Shown one piece after another: positions 46,780 through 59,008 of a stretch of 64,000 nucleotides of DNA. The notes beneath the pieces are model-generated. The model made no database searches. It saw only the letters and a program-made list of their open reading frames with translations, and was not told the DNA's origin. The position numbers and the translations under genes were made by a program. Source of the stretch: Cryptomeria japonica (taxonomy: Eukaryota; Streptophyta; Pinopsida; Cupressales; Cupressaceae); assembly GCF_030272615.1 (NCBI RefSeq), contig NC_081409.1, positions 527,119,475 through 527,183,474 of the forward strand, read 5' to 3'. Position 1 is the stretch's first letter. Each line of letters starts with the position of its first letter.

Positions 46780-47040
46780 ATTTCCTAGAATTTGGGAAAA
46801 TATCCCAAATATCCTAAACTATGGAAATATCCTCATTTTTTGGGAGCCAAATTTCCTAAAATTTGGGAAAATATCTCAAATATTCTAAACCATGGAAATA
46901 TCCTCATTTTGGGGTGGAAAATTATCCCAAATATCCTCATTTTGGGGTGGAAAATATCCCAAATATCCTCATTTTGGGGGGAACCAAATTTCCTAAAGTT
47001 TGGGAAAATATCCCAAATATCCTAAACTATGAAAATATTT
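46780..47040. repeat. Tandem repeats of a GGGAAAATATCCCAAATATCC unit
   Basis: A roughly 70-bp unit (TTTGGGAAAATATCCCAAATA..CTATGGAAATATCCTCATTTT) is repeated, with an inner 30-33-bp CCTCATTTTGGGGTGGAAAA subrepeat. Confidence 0.8.
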
Positions 47041-47096
47041 CTATTTTATGATCTCTTTTGGAGTAAAACCTTCCAATTTGGGTGTCTCATTCCCAA

Positions 47097-47493
47097 ATAG
47101 GCGTGTGTCCTCAAGGACACTTGTCATTCTTTTCCATGAAACTTTCCCTTCTCAAAGACACTTATCATTTCCATCCATGACACTTTCCCTTCTCAAGGAC
47201 AAGTGTCTCATTTAGTCAACCTCATCCTCTTTCCCTCACCATATGTGTGCTCAATCCTAAATATGTTGAATTTCCTAAAACGTAAATGGGGAAATTTCCT
47301 AAAATTTTGGGAAATATCCTCATTATCTTGATATTTGGAATGGAAACTTCTTATTTTGTTGTCTGTCTCTCAAATAGACATGTGTCCTCAAAGACACTTG
47401 TCATTATTTTCCATGACACTTTCCCTTCTCAAGGACACTTGTCATTTCCATCCATGACACTTGCCATTCTCAAGGACAAGTGTCTCATTTTCA
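47097..47493. repeat. Direct repeat of about 290 bp spacing (CTCAAGGACAAGTGTCTCATT)
   Basis: 47100-47215 and 47389-47489 share a block with TGTCCTCAAGGACACTTGTCATT, TTTCCATGACACTTTCCCTT and CTCAAGGACAAGTGTCTCAT. The inner TGTCCTCAAGGACA is itself palindromic. Confidence 0.75.
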
Positions 47494-47639
47494 TGTTAGG
47501 CCCAATATGGAAAGCTAATATACTGAGAGGGGAGGGGTGAAATAGTACTTCAAATCCTTTCTTCAATAATATCTTTACTGTTATGCATAAACCAAAAATT
47601 GTTGTAACATAACATAAAGCTAAAACACTCCTTTTACAA

Positions 47640-50248
47640 GATTATCTCTAAGGTCCTGACTACTAGACTTTTGTCTATCCTTCCTGCCTTAATTAAACAC
47701 CAACAAAATGGGTTTGTTCCTGGAAGACAAATTGTTGATTCCATTATTACAGTTCATGAGAACATTCACTCTCTTGTTAGAGCTAAGAAGCAGGGTCTCA
47801 TCCTTAAGCTTGACCTCTCCAAAGCCTATGACAGGGTCGACTGGTCTCTTCTCCAGAAAGCTCTCACTTCTTTTGGGTTTGCCCCTAGAGTTGTGGATCT
47901 TTTCTCCCAGCTTACTACTTCTGCGTCTTTTGTTGTTCTTGTCAATGGTTCTCCTTCAACTTTTTTCCAAGCCTCGAGAGGCCTTAGCCAAGGAGATCCT
48001 ATCTCCCCCATCCTTTTCATTATTTTGGCAGAATGCTTTGGTCGGACCATGGAAAATTTGGTGCAGCAAGGGTCCTTTAAGGGCCTCCAACCTTCTTCTG
48101 TTGACCTTATTTGTTCACACCAGTAGTTTGTTGATGATACAATAATTATGGGGGAATCAAGTATCTCAGAAGCTAAAGTACTGAAGAGTACCCTGTGTAA
48201 ATTTGCCTCTGCTATGGGGCAGCTTATTAACTGGGCCAAAAGTGATGTCTTTTTCATTAATACTCTTGAGAGAAGACAACAGAGGATTATCAGAATTCTG
48301 GAGTGTAAGATTGCTGACCTTCTTGCTACCTACCTTGGACTCCCCATGGGGATTGCCCCTTATGATTCCTTATGGAGTTCTCTAGTTGACAAATTTCACA
48401 AAAAACTTGTAGGTTGGAAAGGGGCCCTCTTAAGTCAAGTTGGTAAGCTCCTTCTCCTTAAAGCTACTCTTCAAAGTATTCCTATATATGCTCTTAGCCT
48501 CTTCAGAATTCCAGTCAAGTATCCTAAAGCTATTGAGAAAATTCAAAGAAGATTCCTATGGTCTGGGGTTGAGGAAAAGAAAAGAATGTCCTTGGTGGCA
48601 TGGGATTAGGTTTATAGGCTGAAAAGAAAAGGTGGTCTGGGTCTCAAGAGGATTCATACTTTAAATGAAGCTCTCTTGTCCAATCAAGCTTGGAGATGGT
48701 TTCATTCTGATTCTGAATGGTGCAAAATTTGGAGAAGTAAGTATTCTCTCATGTCTTCTTCTCTCTCTTCTTTTCTTAATTTGGATTTCAGCATAAATGG
48801 ATCCCATATTTGGAACCATGTTTCTAAATGTAAAGATGTGATTGCTAAAGGAGTGATATGGAAACTTGGAAATGGCAGAAAAGTTAGATTCTGGGAGGAT
48901 CCCTGGCTTTTTGATAAACCCCTAATGGATTCCCATGAATGGGCCTCCCATGCCCCTTCCTATATTAGCTCTTTTGGCTCCTTAGTGGCAGATTACTGGG
49001 ATGGGAACAATTGGCAAAACATTGATAGTATCCACCCTAGCATTTCTAAGCTCAAGACCCATCTGTCTGCTATTTGGCTGAATAATGAAGAGGACTCCCT
49101 GATTTGGAAGCATGATCCCAAAGGTATTTTAACTATGTCTTCGATGTATTGTGTCCTATCCCCCCCCCTCCTATAAATCCTTTCTGGTCTAAAGCTTGGA
49201 TAAAAGGTCTCACTCCCAAAATCAATTTTTTCTTCTGGACTATCCTCCAAAATAAGATCCTTACTATTGACAACCTAAAAGGAAGAGGTTTTTCCCTTCC
49301 AAACAGGTGTGTGTTGTGCTTTCAAGAGGAAGAGTCTGTGGACCACCTTGCCCTCCACCGTTCCTTCTCAACCTCTGTTTGGGAAAGTTTCCTCAAGAGC
49401 TTTAGTTTAGCCTAGGTGTTTCCTAGTAACATCAGAGATTTGTTCTCCTCCTGGCAAATTCAATGGACTAACTCTTTTCTGAGATGTATGTGGCAGCTCT
49501 CTCTTCCTCACATTTTGTGGGGTCTTTGGAAAGAAAGAAACAATCGAATCTTCAGGGATGTTTCCCTAAATCATGATATTATTTTTAGAAAATTCAAAGG
49601 GCTATCCAGGAAAATATGGGAATCATGGAGGGGTCTTGTTACTCAAACAACTCCTTGGAGTCAAATATCTTAAGGGCTTGGAATATGAAGATCACTGATG
49701 GTCATAATCTCAGCTATAATAAAAGGCTTGAAGCTAAATGGCAAACCCCTCCCCAAGGCTGGCTCAAAATCAATTTCGATGGTGTAGCCAAAGGAAACCC
49801 AGGTCCTTCAGGATATGGAGCTATTCTTAGAGATCATAGAGGCATTTGCAAAGAGATTATTGCTGTCCCTATTGGTACACAAACCAATCATAAAGCGGAA
49901 GCTATGGTAGCTCTTCAAGGCATTATCCTAGCCAAAAAATTGAATTGCCCCTATCTTTGGATAGAGGGGGACTCAAATAATATAATAGAGTGCCTTAATG
50001 GGACTTCAAAACCCTCATGGTCGATTCACAACATAATCATTTCTGTTATTGACATCATTAGAACCTTTAAAAAATGCCATTTATCCCATATCTATCGGGA
50101 GGCCAACTGTTCTGCTGATTGGGCTGCAAATGTGGCGGTTAAGAATGAGACAATTACCACGTGGATGGGTGAGAGCGGAATCCCCAAAGATGTCAGACAA
50201 ATTATAAGTGATGAACGATATCGAAGTACCCCAAAGACTCTTGATTGA
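47640..50248 (+). pseudogene. LINE ORF2: reverse transcriptase, connection and RNase H
   Basis: RT motifs: HQQNGFVPGRQIVDSI, LILKLDLSKAYDRVDWSLL, SRGLSQGDPISPILFIILAE, FVDDTIIMGES (about 48127; catalytic DD intact), SAMGQLINWAKSD, YLGLPMGIAP, VGWKGALLSQVGKLLLLKAT. A zf-RVT-type segment follows at about 49180-49410 (FWSKAWIKGLTPKINFFFWT, CVLCFQEEESVDHLALH). RNase H is at 49780-50150 (INFDGVAKGNPGPSGYG, NHKAEAMVAL, IEGDSNNIIECL, READCSA-like EANCSADWAA). Stops: TAG 48124, 48607 and 49413, TAA 49670. A run of nine C at about 49160 marks a frameshift. RNase H is intact to TGA 50246. Confidence 0.92.
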
Positions 50249-50468
50249 CAGGGTAATTATGAAATGTACTGATGTAAGCACTTCAAGTTATTTCTATAAT
50301 GAGAAAATCACTCATTATAGCATCAATGCCATCAAAACTTGTTTTATAATCAATCAGATCATTAAGGCCAACAACTCACATGCTTTTTGGGTATTTGTTT
50401 TAGCTCTGAAAAGCTCTTTGTTTTACCAGCTCTGCAATTTTCAAAATTTGACTGTGAGAAGCGACACC

Positions 50469-52172
50469 ATGGGCAGAAATAGGAGACGATATGAGCCAAG
50501 TAGTTGCAAGGAGTGGAGACAAAAGGATGAGGTGTGGGGTATTTTGCAGAAGGGTGGTCTATTGAACTTCATAGAGAGACTACATGGCCGTGATGGAATG
50601 GTAACTAGCCTCTTCTGCAAAAATTGGAAGAAGGGCATGCTAAAAATGGGTGATCAAATGGTGGAAATTGATGAATATTTAATTGCTAAAGCTACGGGTC
50701 TCAACAGGGAAGGCCGCAACTTCTACAGAGATAGGAAGGTCAGCAGGGAAGCCATTGAAAGGTACTCGGTTACTGAGAAAGAGAAAAAAAGACTGGTAAA
50801 GTTGAGCAAAACCTATTACCCGCCTAGGGCTTTTGCCAAACCCTGGCGGGAAATTCTCTTTGTTTTAATGCGGTATATAACTCTAGATGGTAGGTTTACG
50901 AAAGTCTATGGGTATCATTTTGTTCTGTTAAACCATTTTAGGCATAATGATAAGGTGAATTTTCCTTATTTCTTGCTTTGCTCAATGAATGCCTCCCTAA
51001 AAGCCTACAAAGAGAATCCTTTGCGCGTTACCGCAATGCACCAAGGTCTTATGGTCCTCATTTATGACCATTTAAAGGCCAATCAAATTAACCAGATGTA
51101 GCTCTTTGTGGACTCTGAGGAAGATATGTCTGATTTTGCTTTTTCGGAGGAGGAGGAATCCGACAATGACTCCTCATCTGATAATGAGGATAGCTCTGAT
51201 GACTCAGAGTATGAGAGTAGTAAGAAGAGGAAATAAAGACCCTCATCTTCTAAGGGCAAAAAACTTCAAAGCAAACCCTTGATCAGCATCTCTTCGGAAG
51301 AAGAGGATTCAGATTATTCTGAGGAGAAGAAGAACCCTAAGGGGTTGTTGAAGAAGAAAAGTAAAAACCAAGCCCAGACCTAGAAGAAGCATAAGAAAAA
51401 AGAGGAGACTGGCAAGGACCCGGAAGCTGACAAGCAAGCTAGGACCCTAGAAGCCGAGCACAACCTAGATAAGGAGACAATGGAAGAGACTCTTAGGGCT
51501 GCTGACACTAACTCCACCCTCCATACCCCTTAAGATGAACAGGTAACCCCTAGAAAAGCAACTCCCTCTTCTGGCCCTCCTCCCGAGGCCTTGAATGGTT
51601 TTATGAAAACGATTTAATGGCTCATTGATGGTTACAAGAAAGCTATGGATGAGTATAAAAAACTATGCAACAGAGTCCTGATTCTGGAGACCATTAATAT
51701 TGGAGAGGGGAATACAATGGCTGACTATATCGAGGACCTGAAAAACACTATTGCTAAAATAGAAGACATCAGAGATTCTTTTAACCCTAGGTTTGAGAAG
51801 ATTGAAAAGGAGATGTTGGACAGAAAAAGCCTTGCGGAAACTAGTGAAAAAACACTCTCGGATATAGTCACCAAAGTGGAAAAAATTGAGGAGTGCCTTA
51901 AGAATATTGCGGAGCAAAGCCTTAGTATTTTGAAAATCTCAACCAATAATACTCATACCCTCATCAGTAAGCTTGATGACGACAAGGAAATCTAGGAAAT
52001 TGATTTGGACGTTGAAGGAACAGGGGAAGCTCAAGGCCCCAGAACCCGCACTAGAGGCAAGAGGAAGGAAAAGAAAATGAATAAGGATCTGGAAGAGCTG
52101 AAAGTTGTTGGGGCGACCTATGATGAGCTGGTGATAAAGATAGAGGATCTGCTAAAGAAAATTGTTATGTAG
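50469..52172 (+). pseudogene. Extra ORF ('ORF3') in the LINE: helical plant-transposon-type domain, acidic linker, coiled coil
   Basis: A single frame runs 567 codons from MGRNRRRYEPSSCKEWRQKD to VM at TAG 52170, with stops at 51099 (TAG), 51234 (TAA), 51381 (TAG), 51531 (TAA), 51615 (TAA) and 51993 (TAG), and no frameshift. The N-terminal 210 residues are a compact helical domain (VWGILQKGGLLNFIERLHGR, MVEIDEYLIAKATGLNREGR, YITLDGRFTKVYGYHFVLLN). They recall the 'putative plant transposon protein' domain of retroelement ORFs. A Ser/Asp/Glu tract (about residues 220-250) and Lys-rich stretches follow (possible nuclear localisation). A coiled coil is at about residues 390-510 (IEDLKNTIAKIEDIRDSF, VEKIEECLKNIAEQSL), then a basic RTRTRGKRKEKKMN. 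I do not know its function. It might be captured host or retroelement sequence carried along by L1. Confidence 0.75.
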
Positions 52173-53439
52173 TGTCTCCTCAGTTTCTTTGTTGTGTTTT
52201 GTTGTTTTGTTGTTCTTTCTATTCGCTGGTCTTTTGGCCAGTTGCTATGTATGCAGACTTTAATTCCTTTTGCTGCTCTTTTTCTTTCTATGATGTAATG
52301 TTTTTGGGTCCTTAAAACCTATTTTTTAATCAATCAGAACATAAAGCTAAAACATATAAATAACAATCATACATGATTCACTCCATAACACATATATTTT
52401 GGCTACGCAGAAACTCCTGGTTAGAGAGAAAAACTGCGGTGGGGATGGCACCCACAACTTCACTACTGCAATAATAAAGGGTGCTCAGTTAGAGCTACAT
52501 ATTTATCTATTTCTGATAGCTTACCCTATTAGGAGTATCAAGATCTGTTAGATCTACCTTGCTAAAGGATTTTACAACACTTAATCTAAATGTTGCACCT
52601 GGTTAGAGGCTTTACAATTTATAGACTTGATTAGAGTCTTTTACCCTATTAAAGGTTTCTCTTACAACTTCACAATATTACAATAAAATCATTACAAATA
52701 TCTGCAACTTTACATCTGAAATGTTATAGCGGATTCTATGTGCTCAGAATAAGATTACCTTGCTTATAGCATACCTTGGTAACCTATACAGTAACTCAGT
52801 AAACCCTTCTGTTTACTCTGTTCTTTAACTATTTTCTGAAAACTTTCTCGGTGACCTCTGTGTCTCTATAACAGTCATAACACTTAGTGCTTTCTCATGC
52901 ATTGCACATGTGTTCCTTCATACACTTGTGTATATCCTTGTCTCTCTTATACACTATATCTAACCCTGAATTCATGTTATATAAATAGATTTCTTATGTC
53001 GATGACCTGATTCATTGCTTCGATCTTTCAAACATGACTCCTCGAATGAATAACTATACAAAATATTTCATTGGTTAGATGATCTCAAAATCATACACAA
53101 TCTTTAAGTGCAATTTCCAATGTGATAATGGTTAGATGTGCCTCGATCTTGTAACACGTTTTCATATGTGTGTCCAGGTTCAATGAATCTGGTAACATGT
53201 TTCACTCGGTGTATGTCATCTCAGTGTATTATCTTTGCTACTCGGTAGACATAGAATGATGCTTGGTAGATAGCTTGGTGCATACTAGGCTCTGTGACTA
53301 CTTTCTTCTATAACCGACTAGACTGTGCATACTGATTTCTCTGTGTATACCGACTACATGATTCGGTAGTGTTAACCGACTAGAGTATATAGTATGACTT
53401 TGGATATAAAAACTAATGGCAATTTGATAAGTAGTAACA

Positions 53440-53456
53440 ATCTCCCCTTTTGACAT
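53440..53456 (-). other. Polypurine tract of element 4
   Basis: The minus strand GTCAAAAGGGGAGAT precedes the LTR start TGTTACTAC. Confidence 0.85.
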
Positions 53457-53766
53457 TAGTTGAGATGTTTGACAAAACTACTTTCAAAGTCATAACACAA
53501 AAATCTATATACGTTACAAAATTTGACTAAACTGACAGTATATACGTTAGTCAATGAAATAGTATATTCAGATATACTCCCCTTATCATTATACTGTACA
53601 AAACTCTAAAAACTCTGATTTTGAATGCTCAGTTATGTTCATTGCTCTATTCACTGCACTTGGATACTCTGCATACTCTGCTTGGTATACTCCCCCTGTA
53701 TACAATACTCTTGTTGTTTGATACTTTGAATACTATACACTCCCCCTTTTTGACAAACATCAAAAT

Positions 53767-56700
53767 TTAGTTACCATTTGGAGGTGGCAACTGATCAAAA
53801 ATGGATTTATACTTTGTCTTGGCTTCGGTGAGTGCGATAGAGAGTGCATCCTTGACACTGTCCATTAAAGAATTATGTGCTTGAATATTAGCCAATAATG
53901 AGATTAAGCCATCTAAAGTGCTTCCCTCTTGTTTGGTAGATAGGCGTGTGGCTCGGTTAATCTGTTCTTGGATGGATGAAAGATGAGGAAGGAATAATGT
54001 CTGGAGTGTCATTATATCCATCCTGATCTTGTGTTCTTCATTTCTTAGTACTAATTGTTGATCCATGAGCTGTTGAAGCTTGGTATAAAAATTCTGAACT
54101 GAATTGGGCTCTGGGGTCAACTTATTTGAGAGATCGGTGATCTCTTTCTCAATTGCATTAGTTTTATTCTTAATGTCCTTAATGAATATAGAAAATGTAC
54201 AGAGTTTCTGAAATAAATAAAGAATTTCCTTGAGTTGAGGGGACAACTCAGCAATGAATTTGACAAGTTTGACTTTGCCAATAGCTAGAGCTTTCTGTAC
54301 CTCTTCTATCATTTTTGCAGTGAGCCCCTTGTCTTTTAGCTTGCTCAAATACTCAGATGCATCAACTCCGGATGTTTCTATTTGATTAAGGAGTTCATCC
54401 AGTTGAATGTGGATGGCTGCATTGGTTGACACTATAGCTGTAGGTAGCATATCTGATAGCAGTGTCTTCACCTTCTGAAGTACTTTATTCTTCTTTTGTA
54501 TGGCCATCTATTTTTCTTGTTCGGCCTTTGCTTTGCATAGTTCACCAAAATCAATGAGCGCTTGCCCCTTTAATTTTGATATATCCACATTGGGCAACAC
54601 TATTGGTTTAGATAAATCAACTTTGAAACTATGCTTTTTCACCTTCTTCTCTTTACCTTTGGCTGGTTGGACCAAGACAATAGCTTGGGAGGCTTGCTGA
54701 CCCTCAGTAGGTTGCTCGGTAGAGGCAACACTTTGGCTGGTTCCTGTAGCCTCTGTGGTGTCTTTTGGTGTCTCGGTACTGGGTGTCTCAGCTGCAACAT
54801 TTTCAGTGCTCGAAGGTGCTTGTGAGGTCTGTTCTAGAGTAGTATCTTCTCTTGTTGTAGACTTGTGACCTTCGGTGCCTTGTGATGTATTTTGAGGAGC
54901 TTCGGTTGAGACAGGTTGATTGACTAGGGGATAAGGTTGAACTTGTTCTAAAATAGATTCACTAGATACAAGTTTTGCATATGCATTGCCTTCTATCATC
55001 TCCTGTTCTGGTGCCTCTACATCCATGACATCTTCATCTATTTGAATAGTGTCAGCAAGGTCTTGTTCGGTAGCATCAGGACCGTGCTTGGTGACATCAA
55101 CAATTTCAACTTTAGCTTGCTCATTAGCATCCCTTCTCTGAAAGATTTCCTACCATTGCTCTTTTGTTTCCTTCTCCACTTCAATATAAAGGCCATTCAT
55201 CAATTTCAAGGCCTTTTGTTTGACTTTAAATTGTGTCTAGCAGTTTTTCAGATGATCCTTGATCTCATCTACCGACATGTCAGGAAAGAGATGTACAAGA
55301 CTTCTTTCTCTGATCTATTTTTTTGAGTCCAGGGCATATTGCCACCTGTTATCAATATGTGCATATAATTCTTTAGGAATTGAATTAGCAATTTCTAATG
55401 GGACCACTCGGAATTTTACAAGTGTGCAAATGACAGCTTCTTCTATTTGTCTCTTTTCATCAGCAGATCTAGATTCATATTTGACATATCTGAATCCACC
55501 AAATCCACCATATTCCTTTAGATTAGTACAAAAAATTTCAACACTATGTACATCTACCTTCTTGCTCTTGACAATCTAAAATTTGCTTGCATCTTCAGAT
55601 TCAGTGTCACTAGACTCTTTTGACAAATTGAGTCTCCGAGTAGATTTCTTGTAGGTCTTGGTTACCTTTGGAACAGTAACCTTCTTTTGTTTCTTACTCG
55701 ATGATGCTACAGATGCTCTTGTGTTAGGTCTCTTTGTTGGAGGAGTCGGCAGGGCCTTTGAAGTGTCTGGTTTCTTTCTTTTTAACACTTTACCCTTAGG
55801 CAATTCAGTGCTCAGTGTTATAGCTACCTCTTGAGCTTCTGATTCCTCTTTGATGATGGAAAGAGTGCCTTTGATAGGTGTGGAGGAAGAATCTTCTCCT
55901 AATTTCTCTGTTAAAACCATTATCATCTTTGTTTCCTTTCTTGTAGCTTTGGGTACTACAATGCTCATTTTTACCTTTTCCTTCACTTCTTCATAGGTTC
56001 CATACCTCAGCTCGGTAGCATGCCTTGCTAATGTAAGAAATGCATCAATTTGCTGTTGTGTGATGTCATAGTCAATCTTGTAACCCATAGGTGGCAAAGA
56101 TTGAGTTCTTGGTTCCATAGCATTCACATAACAATAATCAGTGTCTAACTCAAAACATATGTCATCTTTATAATTCTCCACTAGCTGGGGTGGAATTCGG
56201 TACCTGTTGTGCATCTTATCCTGAAACTTGCTGAAATAATCATCCATTATATCATTGAAATTATCACTTAGCTTCTTGATTAGGCCATTGATCTGATGGG
56301 TGATTGGTCGGTGTAGTTCCCAAACAACTTTACCGACTGATGGAAAGAATTTTTCAAAGTAGAAAAACATGCATACAAGAAGTGAACCAAACTTTAGTGT
56401 ATTTGCCAAGTTGTTCTTCTTCGGCTTCCTTATTGTGTTCAGATTCTCAAACAGGTTCTTCAATAACACCTCACATAAGTCAACTTTCATTCCCTTTTTC
56501 ACAATTTTATAAGCTAAGTCAACTATTGCATAGGGTACACTATTTTCCCTTGCTGATTGGAAGGAATAGTAACCAATTACTCTAATAGCAAACTTAAGTT
56601 CTGCATCAGTGACATTGTTCAATTTTGGTCCTCTGTAATCTGATTCCACTCCGATTAAACTGATCAATTCCTTCTGTGATATCATCTTCTGTGCTCGGGC

Positions 56701-57128
56701 ATGATCATAGGTAGGGTAACCGGTAATCAGATGAATGATTTCCTTGGTAATCTTGAATGGTTTCTCTTCTAGCCACATGAAATCATTCTGAACTCTGCTT
56801 AGAACAAACTTGACCCCTGGGGTTTGAACACACGGGGATAGGTTAGGGCTTTAGTTAATCCCTTGATCTTAATATGCTCATACTTTCTATCCATTTTACC
56901 ATTGGTGCACAATTCATCATATGTGTCTTTGATTTCAACATGACCGAGTTCTTCAACATGACATTTGGTGAAGAATCTCACATCCTCGACTAACAAGACA
57001 TGATCTGAGATGAGTGAAAAGGCAGTTTTCTCATCCGGTTTGGATGCAACTTGAGGAGTCAAAGAGTATTTCAGTGAGGGATTCTCTACATTCTTGACAA
57101 CTATGGGATCTTGGATCTTAGGTGCCAT
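53767..57128 (-). pseudogene. Element 4 large cargo ORF (non-pol)
   Basis: Read from about 57128 (MAPKIQDPIVVKNVENPSLK) to TAA 53767, about 1120 codons. The N-terminal 150 residues are followed by a frameshift near 56800. The next 280 residues are the conserved helical domain: EEKPFKITKEIIHLITGYP, ELKFAIRVIGYYSFQSARE, LKFGSLLVCMFFYFEKFFP, YKDDICFELDTDYCY, PPMGYKIDYDITQQQIDAFL. A basic Ser/Thr/Pro-rich stretch with NLS-like KRKKPDTS and KKQKKVTVPKV follows, then a conserved LYAHIDNRWQYAL block, a Thr/Gln/Glu-rich segment (about 55000-54680) and a C-terminal coiled coil (KSIFDQLPPPNGN end). Stops lie at 55576 and 54508 and a further shift region at 55150-55330. Homologous to the element 5 ORF. 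No enzyme motif recognised. Confidence 0.78.
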
Positions 57129-57770
57129 TTATAAATTTCAAATAAAACTTAGCAAATGATCCTTAGGGTTTGATGGTTTTCAAATGACAGACGCTTCACA
57201 CTCAGCAAATAATAACAATTTGATAAGATCGGTAAACTAGCTTATCAGTGCGTTGAGATTGATGTAAATACCTTGAATTTTGCTTTGTAGGAGGTTTAAT
57301 TGCCTTGATTCGCTCTGCTCTGCTCTCTCAAAAACTTGGTGAATGAAAATGACCATGAAAATGCTTTTAAGTACACAATATACCTTGTCGGGCTCCGTGC
57401 GGGTTAGGTCAAAAACATTAAATGCACTCGGTTCCTCTTTAACTGATTTACTCTCCTTTTTCTGTTTTGACCGAGTAACCAAACTTCCTTCATTTACCGA
57501 CTTGATAGGCTTCCTATATTCACCGACTTGACAGGTTTGTTGTAAAGTGCTTCAAAAGACTTTGATAGAATTTCAAACTTACTATTACATCTTAACTATG
57601 CATATTTTGAATTTAGTACATAATAGAATAGGAACTATTAAGATTTTAACCTTCAGAGAATGCAGCCCCTTCATACCTTTACCAATTAATTTGGAATAGG
57701 TGCACCTAACTCGGTAGGTAAGGTGCTTTCTTCATTTGACACAATTTCCTTCTTTTTCCAAATCATCTGT
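57129..57770. other. Spacer between cargo ORF and zinc-knuckle ORF
   Basis: An 81-codon minus ORF (57482-57237, MVTRSKQKKESKSVKEEPSA) is lysine-rich at the start, but I could not tie it to either neighbour. It may be a leader exon of the cargo ORF. Confidence 0.35.
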
Positions 57771-57799
57771 AATTTGCCTTTTATTTCTTCAGTGTCTCC

Positions 57800-58949
57800 T
57801 CTAGGTTAATCTCTACAATCTCCAGCCAAGTGTCCAACTTTATGACAATGAAAACATGCCATACCAGGATTTCTCCATGATCTTCGGTTGTTCATTCCAA
57901 ACCTTATAAAACAGTTGGCACTTATATGTCCATATCTTCCACAACATTCACACCATATCGTTGTATTGTAATCTCATGGTACTATTGCATATTGTCAGTA
58001 AGGATCTGTGTAAGTTCGGTAACCTCTAGTGTTTTCTCAGTGTGCAGACCACCCATAGTTCTTTTTCTTAAACCAACACTTCTTGGTACTATGTCCATAT
58101 CTATTGTAGTTGTAAGAATAAGCATTGGACTTAGTGACATTCGGTTACTTACCTTTTCTTATTTGGCACATGTTGGTAGTATGACCTTGATTTCCAGAGT
58201 AGTTGCAAATAAGCTTCTTTCTTTTGATGTTCTTCTTGATTCCAGCTTGCTTTGATGATTCTCCTCTCTCGGTAGTATAGATTCCCTTCTCGATAGAGTC
58301 TTTTCCTTTGTAACCGAGTCCTGCATCTTTGTTGGGTCTTCTTGTATTCAGTTGCTCATCCAACATCTTTGATGCTTCATAGGTCTTCTTCAGTGTTTCT
58401 TTTGATTTCTTCTCTGTTTCAAGTTCATTGGTCAACCTTGATACTTCAAGTTTCAATGCTTTATTCTCATCATCTTTCAGATTTGCTTAATGATGTGCAT
58501 ACCCTAGTTGATCTGTCATAATTTGTTGAATCCTAGTCAACCTTATGATTTCATCATTCTTATTAGATACTAAAGCTTCAAGTTGTTGATTCTTTCTTTC
58601 TAGATCTCTTACTTTATCCTCGGTTGTCCTCAATGCATCAATATTTTCAGTCATCTGTGTGCTGAAATGTTCATGTTCTCTTTTCATTTCTTTTAGTTGA
58701 TCAGCCAGTGCTTTGTTCTTTTCTTTCAATACTCCACTCATTTCTTCAGTCTCTTCAGATATACTGTTCTCAGATGATGTCTCAATTTGTTCCACTAATT
58801 CTTGAGAGTCATGCAAATCATCAGATAATCTTCTTCTCACTTTTAGAGATTTTTGCATTTGCCTTTGCATGTCTACAATTACTTGATTAGCATGATCCAA
58901 CTCTTCTTGCAGATACACAATCCTCCGAGATTGTTTGTAGCCTTCCATT
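57800..58949 (-). pseudogene. Element 4 gag-like ORF: coiled coil and four CCHC zinc knuckles
   Basis: The ORF starts at MEGYKQSRRIVYLQEELDHA, about 50 bp inside the PBS. Residues about 10-220 are a long coiled coil (LKEKNKALADQLKEMKRE, LERKNQQLEALVSNKNDE, LTNELETEKKSKETLKKTYE). A basic linker follows, then four CCHC-type knuckles: CNYSGNQGHTTNMC (second Cys is Ser), YNYNRYGHSTKKC (first Cys is Tyr), CECCGRYGHISANC and CFHCHKVGHLAGDC. The capsid (UBN2) domain of normal copia gag is missing. Stops are at 58487 and 58145 (TAA in CAA-like contexts) plus a TGA near 58040. RNA binding is the likely role of the knuckles. Confidence 0.78.
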
Positions 58950-58996
58950 GATAAGATCTTTCTCTTTAGGTAGTTAAACCCTTTTCCAAGATTCGA

Positions 58997-59008
58997 GCTC
59001 TGATACCA
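58997..59008 (-). other. Primer-binding site of element 4 (tRNA-iMet type)
   Basis: The minus strand TGGTATCAGAGC lies 2 bp from the LTR end. Confidence 0.93.

Larger units (their letters stand above)
40199..47493 (+). repeat. Second Tat-like LTR or LTR fragment hosting a nest
   Basis: Starts TGTAGACACCTAAATTTG and continues with AATTAATTAAATAATTATG runs related to the gypsy-2 LTR. An L1 fragment and its contents occupy 40303-46459. The host sequence continues from 46460 to 47493, where element 4 begins. The right half holds tandem repeats (46780-47040; 47097-47493). Confidence 0.5.
47628..52337 (+). mobile_element. L1-clade LINE, 5'-truncated, with an extra downstream ORF
   Basis: The target-site duplication AACATAAAGCTAAAACA is perfect at 47611-47627 and 52338-52354 (17 bp), so everything between, including the extra ORF, was inserted as one unit. 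The element begins inside RT; ORF1 and the endonuclease are missing. No A-tail is visible: it ends TTTTTTAATCAATCAG. Confidence 0.92.
47494..53439 (-). repeat. 3' LTR of element 4, split by a LINE
   Basis: TGTTAGG...TAGTAACA on the plus strand. About 1219 bp once the LINE (47628-52337) and one 17-bp TSD copy are left out. Confidence 0.88.
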
